Assembly (NCBI GenBank): GCA_015472025.1
Contig: BNHL01000001.1
Span: 4,080,001-4,144,000, forward strand
Reading direction: 5' to 3'
Length of the DNA: 64,000 bases
Source of the DNA: Cytophagales bacterium WSM2-2
GTDB lineage: Bacteria > Bacteroidota > Bacteroidia > Cytophagales > Cyclobacteriaceae
The notes beneath the pieces are model-generated. The model was not told where the DNA came from, did no database searches, and saw nothing but the letters and a program-made list of their open reading frames with translations. Shown in pieces: positions 24,139 through 33,034 of the stretch (positions are counted from its first letter, which is position 1; the number at the start of each line of letters is the position of its first letter). A program made the position numbers and the translations under genes.

Positions 24139-27100
24139 ATGAGGCTACATTACAAACAATCACTTGTCATTGTTACTTTCCTTCTTGCAACATTTGTCAC
24201 CCGGGCGCAAAATAATTCTGTAGCTATCGGGGCATCCACTGCAGACCCGGATGCTGTACTTCTTTTAGTAGCCAATGGGAATCAGGGGTTAATTATCCCT
24301 AAAGTCAATCTTGGTACGGCTCCTGCCTCGTTTGGAAAAGCGGGTATGATCGTCTATAACAGTAGTGACCATAAAGTCTACTATTATGACGGTGGTACTT
24401 CGTCCTGGAAGACTATCGGTACAACCGGAACGGGGCCTTCTTCATCCGGGATAACCATTAGTGGAAATACCATTAGCCTGAATGGAAATCAAACCTCTTT
24501 TGATTTGGCCAGTCCCGCTCTTGCCGGTACTGCTGATCAGGGCAGGTTGTTGGTTTGGGATGGCACCAAATGGTCAACGACACCTAAACCTACTACTACA
24601 GACCAAATATTAAAATGGGATAATACAACTGGAGCCTGGGTGCTGGGGACAAATACATCCGGTGGAATCCCAACGCTTGCCAACAATCAGATTTTTGTTG
24701 GTAGTGCTGCCGGTGTAGCCACTGCAGTACCCATGAGTGGCGATGCCGTCATAAATAACTCCGGTGCTCTTACTTTAGTCAATTCAGCTAATACAAGAAC
24801 CAATTTAGGTTTAGGATCATTGGCAACTCTTAATTCTCCGGCATTTGGTTCTCAAAACATTTCGACCACAGGCACTTTATCTGCCGGTGCAACTACGCTA
24901 TCCGGACTTGTTGTGTCAGGCAATTCTACCACATTGAATACGGTAGGGTACACCTGGCCTGGTGCACAAGGCTCAGCCAACACGGTATTGACAAACAATG
25001 GTGCCGGAATTTTAACATGGGCAGCTGCCGGTTCACTACCTGCACTAACTGCTAATCAACTCTTATCGAATAATGGAAGTAACACAGGCATTACTGTCGG
25101 TGGTGACCTTACTCTTGCGGTAACGGGCACTGCAGGTGCTTTCAGTATTGCTAACAATGCGATCACTTCCGCGAAAATAATAGATGGTACAATTGCCAAT
25201 GCGGATATATCTGCCACAGCTGCTATTGCAGGAAGTAAGATCACACCTGCCTTCGGAACTCAGGCTATTACGACAACCGGTACTTTGGCTGCCGGTGCAA
25301 CGACACTTTCTGGTCTCACCATTTCCGGCAACTCTACTTCGTTGAATGGAGTAGGCTATACCTGGCCTGCTGCACAAGGTGGTGTCAGTACAGTACTTAC
25401 TAACAGTGGCACGGGCACGCTGTCATGGGCTCCCGGGTTAACAGCTACTCTTCCTCAAAACAACATCTTTGTAGGAAACGCCACGAATGTAGCCACTGCT
25501 GTTGCGCTGAGCAACGATGCGACCATTGCCTCCAATGGAGCTTTGACGATCGCTAACAATGCAATCACTTCTGCGAAAATAAACGATGGCACCATTGCCG
25601 ATGCGGATATATCTGGAACTGCTGCTATTGCAGGAAGTAAGATCACACCTGCCTTCGGAACTCAGGCTATTACGACAACCGGTACTTTGGCTGCCGGTGC
25701 AACGACACTTTCTGGTCTCACCATTTCCGGCAACTCTACTTCGTTGAATGGAGTAGGCTATACCTGGCCTGCTGCACAAGGTGGTGTCAGTACAGTACTT
25801 ACTAACAGTGGCACGGGCACGCTGTCATGGGCTCCCGGGTTAACAGCTACTCTTCCTCAAAACAACATCTTTGTAGGAAACGCCACGAATGTAGCCACTG
25901 CTGTTGCGCTGAGCAACGATGCGACCATTGCCTCCAATGGAGCTTTGACGATCGCTAACAATGCAATCACTTCTGCGAAAATAAACGATGGCACCATTGC
26001 CGATGCGGATATATCTGGAACTGCTGCTATTGCAGGAAGTAAGATCACACCTGCCTTCGGAACTCAGGCTATTACGACAACCGGTACTTTGGCTGCCGGT
26101 GCAACGACACTTTCTGGTCTCACCATTTCCGGCAACTCTACTTCGTTGAATGGAGTAGGCTATACCTGGCCTGCTGCACAAGGTGGTGTCAGTACAGTAC
26201 TTACTAACAGTGGCACGGGCACGCTGTCATGGGCTCCCGGGTTAACAGCTACTCTTCCTCAAAACAACATCTTTGTAGGAAACGCCACGAATGTAGCCAC
26301 TGCTGTTGCGCTGAGCAACGATGCGACCATTGCTTCCAACGGAGCTTTGACGATCGCTAACAATGCAATCACTTCTGCGAAAATAAACGATGGCACCATT
26401 GCCGATGCGGATATATCTGGAACGGCTGCTATTGCAGGAAGTAAGATCACACCTGCATTTGGCACGCAGAATATTTCTACTACCGGTACTTTAGGAGCGG
26501 GAGCTGCTACAGTCACTGGTCTTACAGTGTCAGGTACCTCAACTTCATTAAATACAGTCGGCTACACCTGGCCTGCGGCACAAGGCACTGCGAATACAGT
26601 ACTTACCAACAATGGCGCGGGTACACTTTCATGGGCTCCGGGTTTGACTGCTACTCTTGCACAGAATAATATTCTCGTCGGCAATGCCACGAACGTTGCC
26701 ACTGCTGTTGCCATGAGTGGAGATGCCACCATCGCTAGCACTGGAGTATTGACCATCGCTAACAATGCGATCACCTCTGCGAAAATAAACGATGGTACCA
26801 TTGCCGATGCGGATATATCCGGAACTGCTGCTATTGCAGGAAGTAAGATCACACCTGCATTTGGCACGCAGAATATTTCTACTACCGGTACTTTAGCTAC
26901 AGGAGCTGCAACAGTGTCGGGCCTTACAGTGTCAGGCGCCTCAACCTCACTAAATACGGTCGGCTATACCTGGCCTGCGGCACAAGGTGGTGTCAGTTCG
27001 ATACTCACCAACAATGGTACCGGCACGCTTTCGTGGGCTACCTCTTCCGGAAATTGGGCATTGACCGGAAATGCAGGAACCACAGATGGTACCAATTTCA

Positions 27101-28821
27101 TTGGCACCACAGACAATATCCCGCTTAGTTTTAAAGTCAATAATCAAAATGCAGGTAGAATTGATCACCTGCTTTTTAATTCCTTCTATGGTCATCTGGC
27201 AGGAAACAGTAATACAACGGGTGTCAGCAATACGGCTATTGGAAAGTTTGCCTTGCAGAACAACACCACAGGAGGAACCAACACAGCTGTCGGAAAATCC
27301 GCTTTGGCAGCGAATAATGGATCGCTCAACACCGGCCTTGGATCCAGCACGCTCCTCAACAATTCCACTGGGCAGGGCAACACGGGCGTAGGCAATAATG
27401 CGCTTCAAAGCAATACCATAGGAACTAATAACACAGCGCTTGGAAACGGAGCCGATGTAGCAAACAATAACCTCACGAATGCTACTGCTATTGGATTTAT
27501 GGCAGCAGTAAGTACCAGCAATTCATTAGTGTTAGGTGGCACTGGTGCAAATGCGGTAAAAGTAGGTATAGGCACTACATCACCTGTTTCGACACTGGAG
27601 GTGACAGGTGATATTACTTTATCTAAAGGAGCCACGCGGAGCATTATCGTAGCACCAACTACTTCCGGAATAGGAAATGACATGATTATTACTGCAGGTT
27701 CTGCCACAACTTCACCGAGTGGTAGCCTGCTGCTAAGTGGTGGAAGTTCAACAACAGGTGCGGGAGGAAATGTATTTATAGGAGGTGGATCTGGTGTGGG
27801 AGGTGGTGGCGTTTTCATTCAAGGACCGGAAGCAAGTGGTACACCAGCAGCAGGTCCTATCAGTATAATTGCAGGAGATAATGTTGGTCCAGGTCCTGGT
27901 GGTAATTTAACTCTTCTAGGAGGAGAAGCAGATAACGGTTTGGGAGGTGATGTTATTATGGCCGGAGGTCAGAGTCAAGGTACCACTGGCGGCAACGTTT
28001 CTATCACGGGGGGCGAGAGCCTTGCCGGTGATGGTGGCAAAGTAACTATCGCAGCTGGTTTTGGTAATTCTTCGAGCGGCAGTGGTGGCGATATACAGAT
28101 TTTAGCTGGCAGCGCAAAAAGTGGTGGTGGAGGTGGTTCTATTACATTGACCGGGGGCCTTGGTTTAAGTATTGGGAATGTACTTCTCGCTGTGGATCCG
28201 AGTGGTAATCCCCTTGGCTCTGTAGGTATTGGTACCAATAGCCCCAGTCACTCACTCGAGGTGGTCGGCTCTGCGGGTAAGACAACCGGAACCACCTGGA
28301 TTAATACTTCTGACAGAAGAATTAAAACAGACATTCAAACAGTGACTAACGGATTAGAGACGATTAAGAAACTCCGGCCGGTTACGTATCGGTATACGGA
28401 TGAATGGCGGAATCGATTTCCTTCGATCAAGAATCAGTATTACTACAGTTTCATTGCTCAGGAATTTCAAAAGGTATTTCCGGAGTCGGTGGAGGGTAGC
28501 GGTAAATATCTGAGTGGTGATCCTCAAGAAATTTTGGCAATTGATATTAGTAACGTTCACATCGTTGCGGTAAAAGCAATTCAGGAACAGCAGGCTTTAA
28601 TAGAGCAATTGATGACTGAAAGCAAACAGCTTAAAGAGGCAAATGCGCAGCTCCAGACAAAAGTCGCGGCACTCGAAAACAACAAGCCGAAACAATCGCA
28701 ACTCGAAGAGCTCAAGGCTGTCAATAAAAATCTGGAACAACGGCTTGCTGCTATTGAAGCCATGCTGTCTAACAATGCCCCTGGTACTGCATCGAAAACC
28801 ACCGGCAGTTCCCGTCCTTGA
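24139..28821 (+). CDS. Giant repeat-rich surface fibre with C-terminal S74 chaperone domain
   Basis: This 1560-residue secreted protein should form a trimeric fibre. After a signal peptide (RLHYKQSLVIVTFLLATFVTRAQ region) it has about five 134-residue beta-repeats, each containing the TVGYTWP-AAQG and AGSKITPAFGTQ motifs. YadA-head-like repeats follow (NTAIGKFALQNNTTGGTNTA, ALGNGADVANN), then a very glycine-rich region (about 27.7-28.2 kb). It ends with a peptidase S74 endosialidase-type chaperone domain with Ser1391 and Lys1396 in TSDRRIK, and a coiled coil. S74 domains trimerise fibres and then cut themselves off. No phage genes are nearby, so it is a cell-surface or secreted fibre and not a prophage tail. 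The ATG at 24139 is chosen over the upstream one because it starts the signal peptide. Confidence 0.85.
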   Translation: MRLHYKQSLVIVTFLLATFVTRAQNNSVAIGASTADPDAVLLLVANGNQGLIIPKVNLGTAPASFGKAGMIVYNSSDHKVYYYDGGTSSWKTIGTTGTGPSSSGITISGNTISLNGNQTSFDLASPALAGTADQGRLLVWDGTKWSTTPKPTTTDQILKWDNTTGAWVLGTNTSGGIPTLANNQIFVGSAAGVATAVPMSGDAVINNSGALTLVNSANTRTNLGLGSLATLNSPAFGSQNISTTGTLSAGATTLSGLVVSGNSTTLNTVGYTWPGAQGSANTVLTNNGAGILTWAAAGSLPALTANQLLSNNGSNTGITVGGDLTLAVTGTAGAFSIANNAITSAKIIDGTIANADISATAAIAGSKITPAFGTQAITTTGTLAAGATTLSGLTISGNSTSLNGVGYTWPAAQGGVSTVLTNSGTGTLSWAPGLTATLPQNNIFVGNATNVATAVALSNDATIASNGALTIANNAITSAKINDGTIADADISGTAAIAGSKITPAFGTQAITTTGTLAAGATTLSGLTISGNSTSLNGVGYTWPAAQGGVSTVLTNSGTGTLSWAPGLTATLPQNNIFVGNATNVATAVALSNDATIASNGALTIANNAITSAKINDGTIADADISGTAAIAGSKITPAFGTQAITTTGTLAAGATTLSGLTISGNSTSLNGVGYTWPAAQGGVSTVLTNSGTGTLSWAPGLTATLPQNNIFVGNATNVATAVALSNDATIASNGALTIANNAITSAKINDGTIADADISGTAAIAGSKITPAFGTQNISTTGTLGAGAATVTGLTVSGTSTSLNTVGYTWPAAQGTANTVLTNNGAGTLSWAPGLTATLAQNNILVGNATNVATAVAMSGDATIASTGVLTIANNAITSAKINDGTIADADISGTAAIAGSKITPAFGTQNISTTGTLATGAATVSGLTVSGASTSLNTVGYTWPAAQGGVSSILTNNGTGTLSWATSSGNWALTGNAGTTDGTNFIGTTDNIPLSFKVNNQNAGRIDHLLFNSFYGHLAGNSNTTGVSNTAIGKFALQNNTTGGTNTAVGKSALAANNGSLNTGLGSSTLLNNSTGQGNTGVGNNALQSNTIGTNNTALGNGADVANNNLTNATAIGFMAAVSTSNSLVLGGTGANAVKVGIGTTSPVSTLEVTGDITLSKGATRSIIVAPTTSGIGNDMIITAGSATTSPSGSLLLSGGSSTTGAGGNVFIGGGSGVGGGGVFIQGPEASGTPAAGPISIIAGDNVGPGPGGNLTLLGGEADNGLGGDVIMAGGQSQGTTGGNVSITGGESLAGDGGKVTIAAGFGNSSSGSGGDIQILAGSAKSGGGGGSITLTGGLGLSIGNVLLAVDPSGNPLGSVGIGTNSPSHSLEVVGSAGKTTGTTWINTSDRRIKTDIQTVTNGLETIKKLRPVTYRYTDEWRNRFPSIKNQYYYSFIAQEFQKVFPESVEGSGKYLSGDPQEILAIDISNVHIVAVKAIQEQQALIEQLMTESKQLKEANAQLQTKVAALENNKPKQSQLEELKAVNKNLEQRLAAIEAMLSNNAPGTASKTTGSSRP
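25219..26425 (+). repeat. Three 402-base tandem repeats inside the fibre gene
   Basis: Copies start near 25219, 25621 and 26023. The first two appear identical base for base over 402 bases. The third is identical to about 26330, where CTCCAATGG becomes TTCCAACGG. Diverged units flank them (24.7-25.2 kb and 26.4-27.0 kb). Identity at synonymous sites points to recent duplication or gene conversion. Confidence 0.85.
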
Positions 28822-28902
28822 TTTCGATGTTCAAAGCAAGCCCCATGTCACGCCAAACGGCATAAGTCGCCAAGTGAATGCAGGCTATTTTTTTTACGAC
28901 CT

Positions 28903-28929
28903 TGCGTCTTACGCGTCTTTGCGTGAAAA
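28903..28929. repeat. GCAAAGACGC-type short repeat, single copy
   Basis: The bases TTGCGTCTTACGCGTCTTTG (and on to GCGTGAAA) resemble a short dispersed intergenic repeat that I recall from many bacterial genomes. Only one copy is seen here, between the fibre gene and the YafY-type regulator. Its status as a repeat rests on general knowledge. Confidence 0.3.
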
Positions 28930-28956
28930 TCAACTAAAGCCGAGATATTTTCGGAG

Positions 28957-28970
28957 GTGTTGCGTAACAC
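28957..28970. promoter_or_regulatory. Palindrome upstream of the YafY-type regulator
   Basis: GTGTT, GCGT, AACAC forms a perfect 5-base palindrome with a 4-base centre, 45 bases before the ATG at 29015. It could be an operator for the regulator itself. No direct evidence. Confidence 0.3.
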
Positions 28971-29014
28971 AGTTGTATATATGTTTATGTTATGCGTATT
29001 ATTCGGACAACTGA

Positions 29015-29707
29015 ATGGCTAGCGCTGACACAAAACGACTTTCACGACTGACTGCAATTCTTACCCAATTGCAAACGAAGCGGATTTTAACCTCCACTTT
29101 TCTTGCTGAAAAATTTGGCGTAAGCATAAGGACAATTTACCGTGACGTAAAAGCTTTGGAACAGGCCGGTGTTCCTGTGATAACGGAAGAGGGGAAAGGG
29201 TACAGCCTGATGGAAGGCTATAAAATTCCACCGGTCATGTTCAGCGAAAGCCAGGCCAACGCTTTAATTCTTGCCGAACAGTTGGTGCTGAAGAACAAAG
29301 ACAGATCATTCATCAACGACTATACAGAGGCAATTGATAAAATAAAAGCGGTATTAAGACAGTCAGAAAAAGACAAAGCCAATTTGCTCGCGGACAGAAC
29401 GCGTTTTGAACAAAACATTAACAGGGAAAGAAACAGCGATTACATTTCGCAACTGCAAATAGCACTCACCAATTTTCTTTTGGTAAGCATAGATTATAAA
29501 AACGAACAAAATAAAAATACAATAAGAGTTATTGAGCCATTTGCATTAGTAAGTACAACCGAAAACTGGCTGCTTATTGCCTGGTGCCGTCTACGCAAGG
29601 AGTTCAGGTATTTCAGGTTAGACAGGATAACGAGAATGGAGATTTCTGCAGAGAAGTTTCAACCGCACAAGATGACTTTGCAGGAGTATTTCGATAAGTA
29701 CTATTGA
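29015..29707 (+). CDS. YafY-type helix-turn-helix regulator with WYL domain
   Basis: This 230-residue cytoplasmic regulator has an N-terminal HTH_11 (LTSTFLAEKFGVSIRTIYRD, EEGKGYSL wing) and a C-terminal WYL-like ligand domain (VSIDYKNEQNKNTIRVIEPF, AWCRLRKEFRYFRLDRI). WYL regulators usually respond to small ligands or nucleic acids. The RidA-like gene follows after 63 bases. The inverted repeat GACA-N6-TGTC in that gap may be its target. The effector is unknown. Confidence 0.87.
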   Translation: MASADTKRLSRLTAILTQLQTKRILTSTFLAEKFGVSIRTIYRDVKALEQAGVPVITEEGKGYSLMEGYKIPPVMFSESQANALILAEQLVLKNKDRSFINDYTEAIDKIKAVLRQSEKDKANLLADRTRFEQNINRERNSDYISQLQIALTNFLLVSIDYKNEQNKNTIRVIEPFALVSTTENWLLIAWCRLRKEFRYFRLDRITRMEISAEKFQPHKMTLQEYFDKYY

Positions 29708-29712
29708 CCCCT

Positions 29713-29726
29713 GACATACGGCTGTC
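29713..29726. promoter_or_regulatory. Candidate operator between YafY-type regulator and RidA-like gene
   Basis: GACA, six bases, TGTC forms an inverted repeat in the sequence CTGACATACGGCTGTCGCAG, 44 bases before the RidA-like ATG at 29771. It may be the regulator's binding site. This is an inference from position and symmetry. Confidence 0.35.
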
Positions 29727-29770
29727 GCAGCCCGCCTCTATTTTGGTATTGTAATTAAAACAATAAAAAA

Positions 29771-30163
29771 ATGGAGAAAAAATTATTCGACCCATGGGCA
29801 TGGGGCAAAAACACAAATTCGATACAGGCAGTGGAAGTAAAGAAAGTGGAGGGAACACTTTACTGTTCGGGACAGGTAGCCATTGATGCTAACGGTGTTC
29901 CGAGTAATGCTGATATGAGGAGCCAACTCGTTCAGACGATTACCAACCTGGAACAACTCATAAAGGATTCCGGCTATGAGTGCAAAAACATAGTGAGGTT
30001 GAATGTCTATACAACATCGACTCAGGAATTTTTCACCACTTGTATGGATGTCTATGTTCCATTCATCCAGAAAAACGGAATTCAGCAGGCTACTACATTA
30101 CTTGAAGTAAAAGGACTGTTTGCAACACTGACTGTAGAACTTGAAGCTACTGTAGTAAAGTAA
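29771..30163 (+). CDS. RidA-family protein lacking the deaminase arginine
   Basis: This 130-residue trimer-forming protein has the YjgF/RidA fold (GQVAIDANG, NLEQLIKDSGY, IVRLNVYTT, a final strand FATLTVELEATV). RidA enzymes hydrolyse reactive enamines using an Arg in the C-terminal strand (Arg105 in E. coli). The aligned residue here is Gly115 in LLEVKGLFATL, so it probably lacks that deaminase activity and belongs to another Rid subfamily. It follows the WYL regulator, which probably controls it. Role uncertain. Confidence 0.83.
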   Translation: MEKKLFDPWAWGKNTNSIQAVEVKKVEGTLYCSGQVAIDANGVPSNADMRSQLVQTITNLEQLIKDSGYECKNIVRLNVYTTSTQEFFTTCMDVYVPFIQKNGIQQATTLLEVKGLFATLTVELEATVVK

Positions 30164-30372
30164 CTTGGTGGGGCAGGAGGCTATCAACGATGATACCTTC
30201 TGCTTTTACCCAACCCCCAGCGCTCTTACATAGAAATCCAGGACAGGGCTAAAGCCTGAAACCCACCATTCACTTACTCAACCCGACATTTCACGTATTG
30301 GGCCTGACAGATTCCAACCTATCCGTTATCTTCCTGCTTTGTCACTCCATTATTAATCTTTCCGTTTTTATT

Positions 30373-31320
30373 ATGAAAGTCAAACTTTCCAACTCTCTTC
30401 TGCTTATCACAATAGCCGGTGCTGCGTTATTGTCATGTAAAGAAAAATTACAGCCTGAAGCAGTCCATGAAATTTTACTGAAAGAGCTTCCCAGCAAGAC
30501 ATGGCTCACTTCAGAGTTCAAGCTGATCGTAATGGGTCGATACTCTGCTGCCGACCAGGGTGTCTTGGAGAGTACGGGTGTGTACGACAACCAGTCTTAT
30601 TATAAAGTGACGCCAAAAGGTTGGCCATTTATAGTAAACTATAATAGAACGGAGGGTGGCACCATTGAAGCAACAACACACTATGTCACGGACTTCAAAA
30701 TCAATAGCGTTGAGATGATCAATGCAAGTGAAGCCCTCGCGGAGGTAAGCGTCATTTATGCGCTCACTGAATTTGCCGGGGATGGGCCTGGAAAAAAGGA
30801 TGTCGATGAATCGAACAAAAAGGAGATTGAACGGTGCTACCTCGGAGTTTATTCCAAGCTGATTTCGATGAAGATGAAGAAAACAGCTGATGGATGGCAT
30901 GTTGATAACGAAAGCAAAACAGAGATCATTGACCAGGTTCAGCACCTCGGGATCACGAGGTTTAATCCATCTTTAGAAGCGGGTGCTGCAGAAGCATGCC
31001 TCCATTTTCTGTCGCTGCAAGTTCGGGCTTACGCTATCTATGATGATAACGAAGTTCTCGCCTTTGATAAAGCGCCATCGTATTCTGACAAACAGTACAG
31101 CCAGATTAAGATCGTACTGGAAGGAAATCTAAAAGGTGCTTCACTGTCGGTGGTGGCGAGGGGAGAAGACCTGGTCAGGAAGGTTTTTGATCTGAATGGT
31201 TCTGCTGAATTTATTTTTGATGCAGGATGTGGAGGGACAGAAATAGACATCCGGTATAACGAAAACAGGAGCAGGTATTTTGATATTCTGCATGTACAAT
31301 GTGGTGCGGGCTTCGATTAA
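30373..31320 (+). CDS. Hypothetical lipoprotein
   Basis: This 315-residue lipoprotein starts at the ATG at 30373 (the frame opens at 30298 but that part is not signal-like). The lipobox is in AGAALLSCKEK. The mature protein has a first half with short beta strands (TSEFKLIVMGRYSAAD, YYKVTPKGWPFIV), a helix rich in Lys and Glu, and a C-terminal part with CGGTEIDIRYN. No family recognised. It lies 322 bases before another lipoprotein gene. Function unknown. Confidence 0.6.
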   Translation: MKVKLSNSLLLITIAGAALLSCKEKLQPEAVHEILLKELPSKTWLTSEFKLIVMGRYSAADQGVLESTGVYDNQSYYKVTPKGWPFIVNYNRTEGGTIEATTHYVTDFKINSVEMINASEALAEVSVIYALTEFAGDGPGKKDVDESNKKEIERCYLGVYSKLISMKMKKTADGWHVDNESKTEIIDQVQHLGITRFNPSLEAGAAEACLHFLSLQVRAYAIYDDNEVLAFDKAPSYSDKQYSQIKIVLEGNLKGASLSVVARGEDLVRKVFDLNGSAEFIFDAGCGGTEIDIRYNENRSRYFDILHVQCGAGFD

Positions 31321-31641
31321 TAAGGAATTGTTTTTGAAGGCACCTTCGCTGATCTTCTTGATCAATTAGTAACTTTGATTTCGACCCGGAGATACATGCG
31401 ATCCCTTCCGGTCGAACAAAATTCATCGCACTCTACCAATAAACATTTGACCCCTTCCGGGGCCACGGTGACTGGGACAGCAGCCCGTCAAACACGACAG
31501 AAAAATTGATAAAGACGGGAGCGGTATCACCGAAACAGGGTGATAGGCAAAAAAATATCTATTACCAATTTACCATTTATTGGAACAAGGCTAATAACGG
31601 CAGGCCCGTGTATTATTTAACTTAGTAGTAAAAAGAAGTAT
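31321..31641. other. Intergenic region with REP-like hairpin and shared promoter stretch
   Basis: A REP-like hairpin is at 31448-31465. The stretch 31568-31596 (AATTTACCATTTATTG, then CTAATA) recurs at about 18170-18200, next to a decayed relative of the downstream gene, so it may be the conserved promoter of this lipoprotein family. No gene is seen. Confidence 0.45.
31448..31465. repeat. REP-like palindrome, copy 2
   Basis: The bases TGACCCC, TTCC, GGGGCCA form a hairpin with one mismatch; the preceding AACATT and the GACCC-TTCC core match the element at 23950-23968. Confidence 0.35.
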
Positions 31642-32205
31642 ATGAATACAAGAATAGTACTGTTTGTATTGGCCTGCTTTACTTTTTCATCCTGCGGAAT
31701 AGATGAAGTTCCTGGATACACTAAAAGATGGCTTCACGATGCAACTGTGCAGCAGCTCTTTTTTGAAAATGGTTCGGATACAATAACACTTGACGTAAGC
31801 TATTTCCGGACCCTGTCTAAAGGAGAACTTGGTCTCCGGTCTGAGGATATTGCGTCAATATTCGAGGATAAAAAAACCAGCAGTAAGTTAGCGCTTGACT
31901 TCTTTGGAGAAAGAATTTCGTTTACTGTGATCGTGACCGATACAGTGGGAGGTAAACCTGTAAAGACGGAGTTACCAAGAGCCCTTGTCTTGACAAGTGA
32001 AAGTGGTTCAGAAAGCATTATTGAAGGAGCCCAGTATCTTTCAATCGAAGACAACTATGTTTTGAATAATATTACCTATGAACGTGTGGCTGTGATATCT
32101 GCTACGCATCCAAAGTCGTACTTTCATCAACTCTATTATTCCAAAAGAGACGGGTTGGTCGGATTTAAAGATAAGAACGATAAGACATGGACTCGCATCC
32201 TTTAA
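31642..32205 (+). CDS. Lipoprotein of a locally decaying family
   Basis: This 187-residue protein has a lipobox at FTFSSCGID (Cys18). Beta-rich segments follow (DTITLDVSYFRTLSKGELG, FTVIVTDTVGG), and the C terminus reads YYSKRDGLVGFKDKNDK, TWTRIL. The same tail survives as fragments at 12046-12123 and 18229-18298, so this is the intact member of a family that has lost other copies nearby. Its C-terminal end is the best conserved part. I do not recognise a named family. It converges on the DUF4249 gene 15 bases away. Confidence 0.65.
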   Translation: MNTRIVLFVLACFTFSSCGIDEVPGYTKRWLHDATVQQLFFENGSDTITLDVSYFRTLSKGELGLRSEDIASIFEDKKTSSKLALDFFGERISFTVIVTDTVGGKPVKTELPRALVLTSESGSESIIEGAQYLSIEDNYVLNNITYERVAVISATHPKSYFHQLYYSKRDGLVGFKDKNDKTWTRIL

Positions 32206-32220
32206 AAATATCCTCTCTTC

Positions 32221-33024
32221 TTATTTAAGAATTATACTCTTCGATTGCACTGTATGTGCAGAGAAAATACCCAATGCATTGTTGCTGATATTTCCCGGAG
32301 GATTGGAGGGTGTAACACCACGACCAAAAGCATTGGTGTTCGAAATCTGCGAAAGAGCTGTGAAATAGGTATAAACAATATTATCAATGCATTGCATTTC
32401 AATGGTAATAGTATCTCCCAATTCAGCTTCATTGACATCACTACCCACTGCGATGGATAATCCCCGGGTATTCACCAATCCATTATTAGTATTATCTGAG
32501 ATATTGAAATAAGAATCTTTCAGTTTTCCATCGATGTATGCTTTGAAACGGTAATAGTTACCCAATGAAGGAGCATCGGTGAACACCGGAATAATACTAT
32601 ACCTTGTTCTCTTAACAATGGTCTGTACCACTTCACGCAAGCTGTCGAGTGCCACCCGTTGTGGAAGTGTACTTTGAGCACTATATAACGTACCATCAAT
32701 AGTGACAGACAATGTATAGGTGTTGCCGTTGATGCCTCTCAGGTGATCAGTCTTGTAGCTGCCGGCAGTCGCATCGTATTGCAGTGTTTCAATCTGTCCA
32801 CTATTGTCGCTAATCACCACCACAGCGTCTGTAACAGGCGGGTATTGATTACTTTCCGTAAAGGCCACCGACCGGCTAATAGTAACATAATAAGGTCCGG
32901 CCTGATCGGTTACATTTCCGTCAATAAGAATCTGGCCACTTTGATTACTCAGGTTGAGATGAATCTCTTTCACACAACTTGTGATAAGAGCTGTGCCTGC
33001 AATGATATAGAGTAGTTTTTTCAT
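32221..33024 (-). CDS. DUF4249 lipoprotein, partner of the TonB receptor
   Basis: This 267-residue lipoprotein begins at the ATG at 33024 (MKKLLYIIAGTALITSCVKE), because the longer frame from 33123 has no signal and overlaps the receptor gene. The DUF4249 pattern is seen: a beta-strand start (ILIDGNVTDQAGPYYVTISR), TDAVVVISDN, and a C-terminal NPPGNISNNALGIFSAHTV. In Bacteroidota these genes follow a TonB-dependent receptor, as here with a 10-base gap. The likely place is the outer membrane, where it may help take up a ligand with the receptor. The ligand is unknown. Confidence 0.85.
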   Translation of the reverse strand: MKKLLYIIAGTALITSCVKEIHLNLSNQSGQILIDGNVTDQAGPYYVTISRSVAFTESNQYPPVTDAVVVISDNSGQIETLQYDATAGSYKTDHLRGINGNTYTLSVTIDGTLYSAQSTLPQRVALDSLREVVQTIVKRTRYSIIPVFTDAPSLGNYYRFKAYIDGKLKDSYFNISDNTNNGLVNTRGLSIAVGSDVNEAELGDTITIEMQCIDNIVYTYFTALSQISNTNAFGRGVTPSNPPGNISNNALGIFSAHTVQSKSIILK

Positions 33025-33034
33025 TGGTCGAATA

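Noticed and set aside
25219..26425. CRISPR-like or satellite array
   Set aside because: The units are 402 bases, continuous, in frame and coding; there are no spacers.
25063..27408. Repeated minus-strand frames in the fibre gene
   Set aside because: They recur every 402 bases because the coding repeat does; they are shadows of the plus-strand gene.
24139..28821. Prophage tail fibre
   Set aside because: There are no capsid, tail, integrase or lysis genes near, and the protein has a signal peptide.
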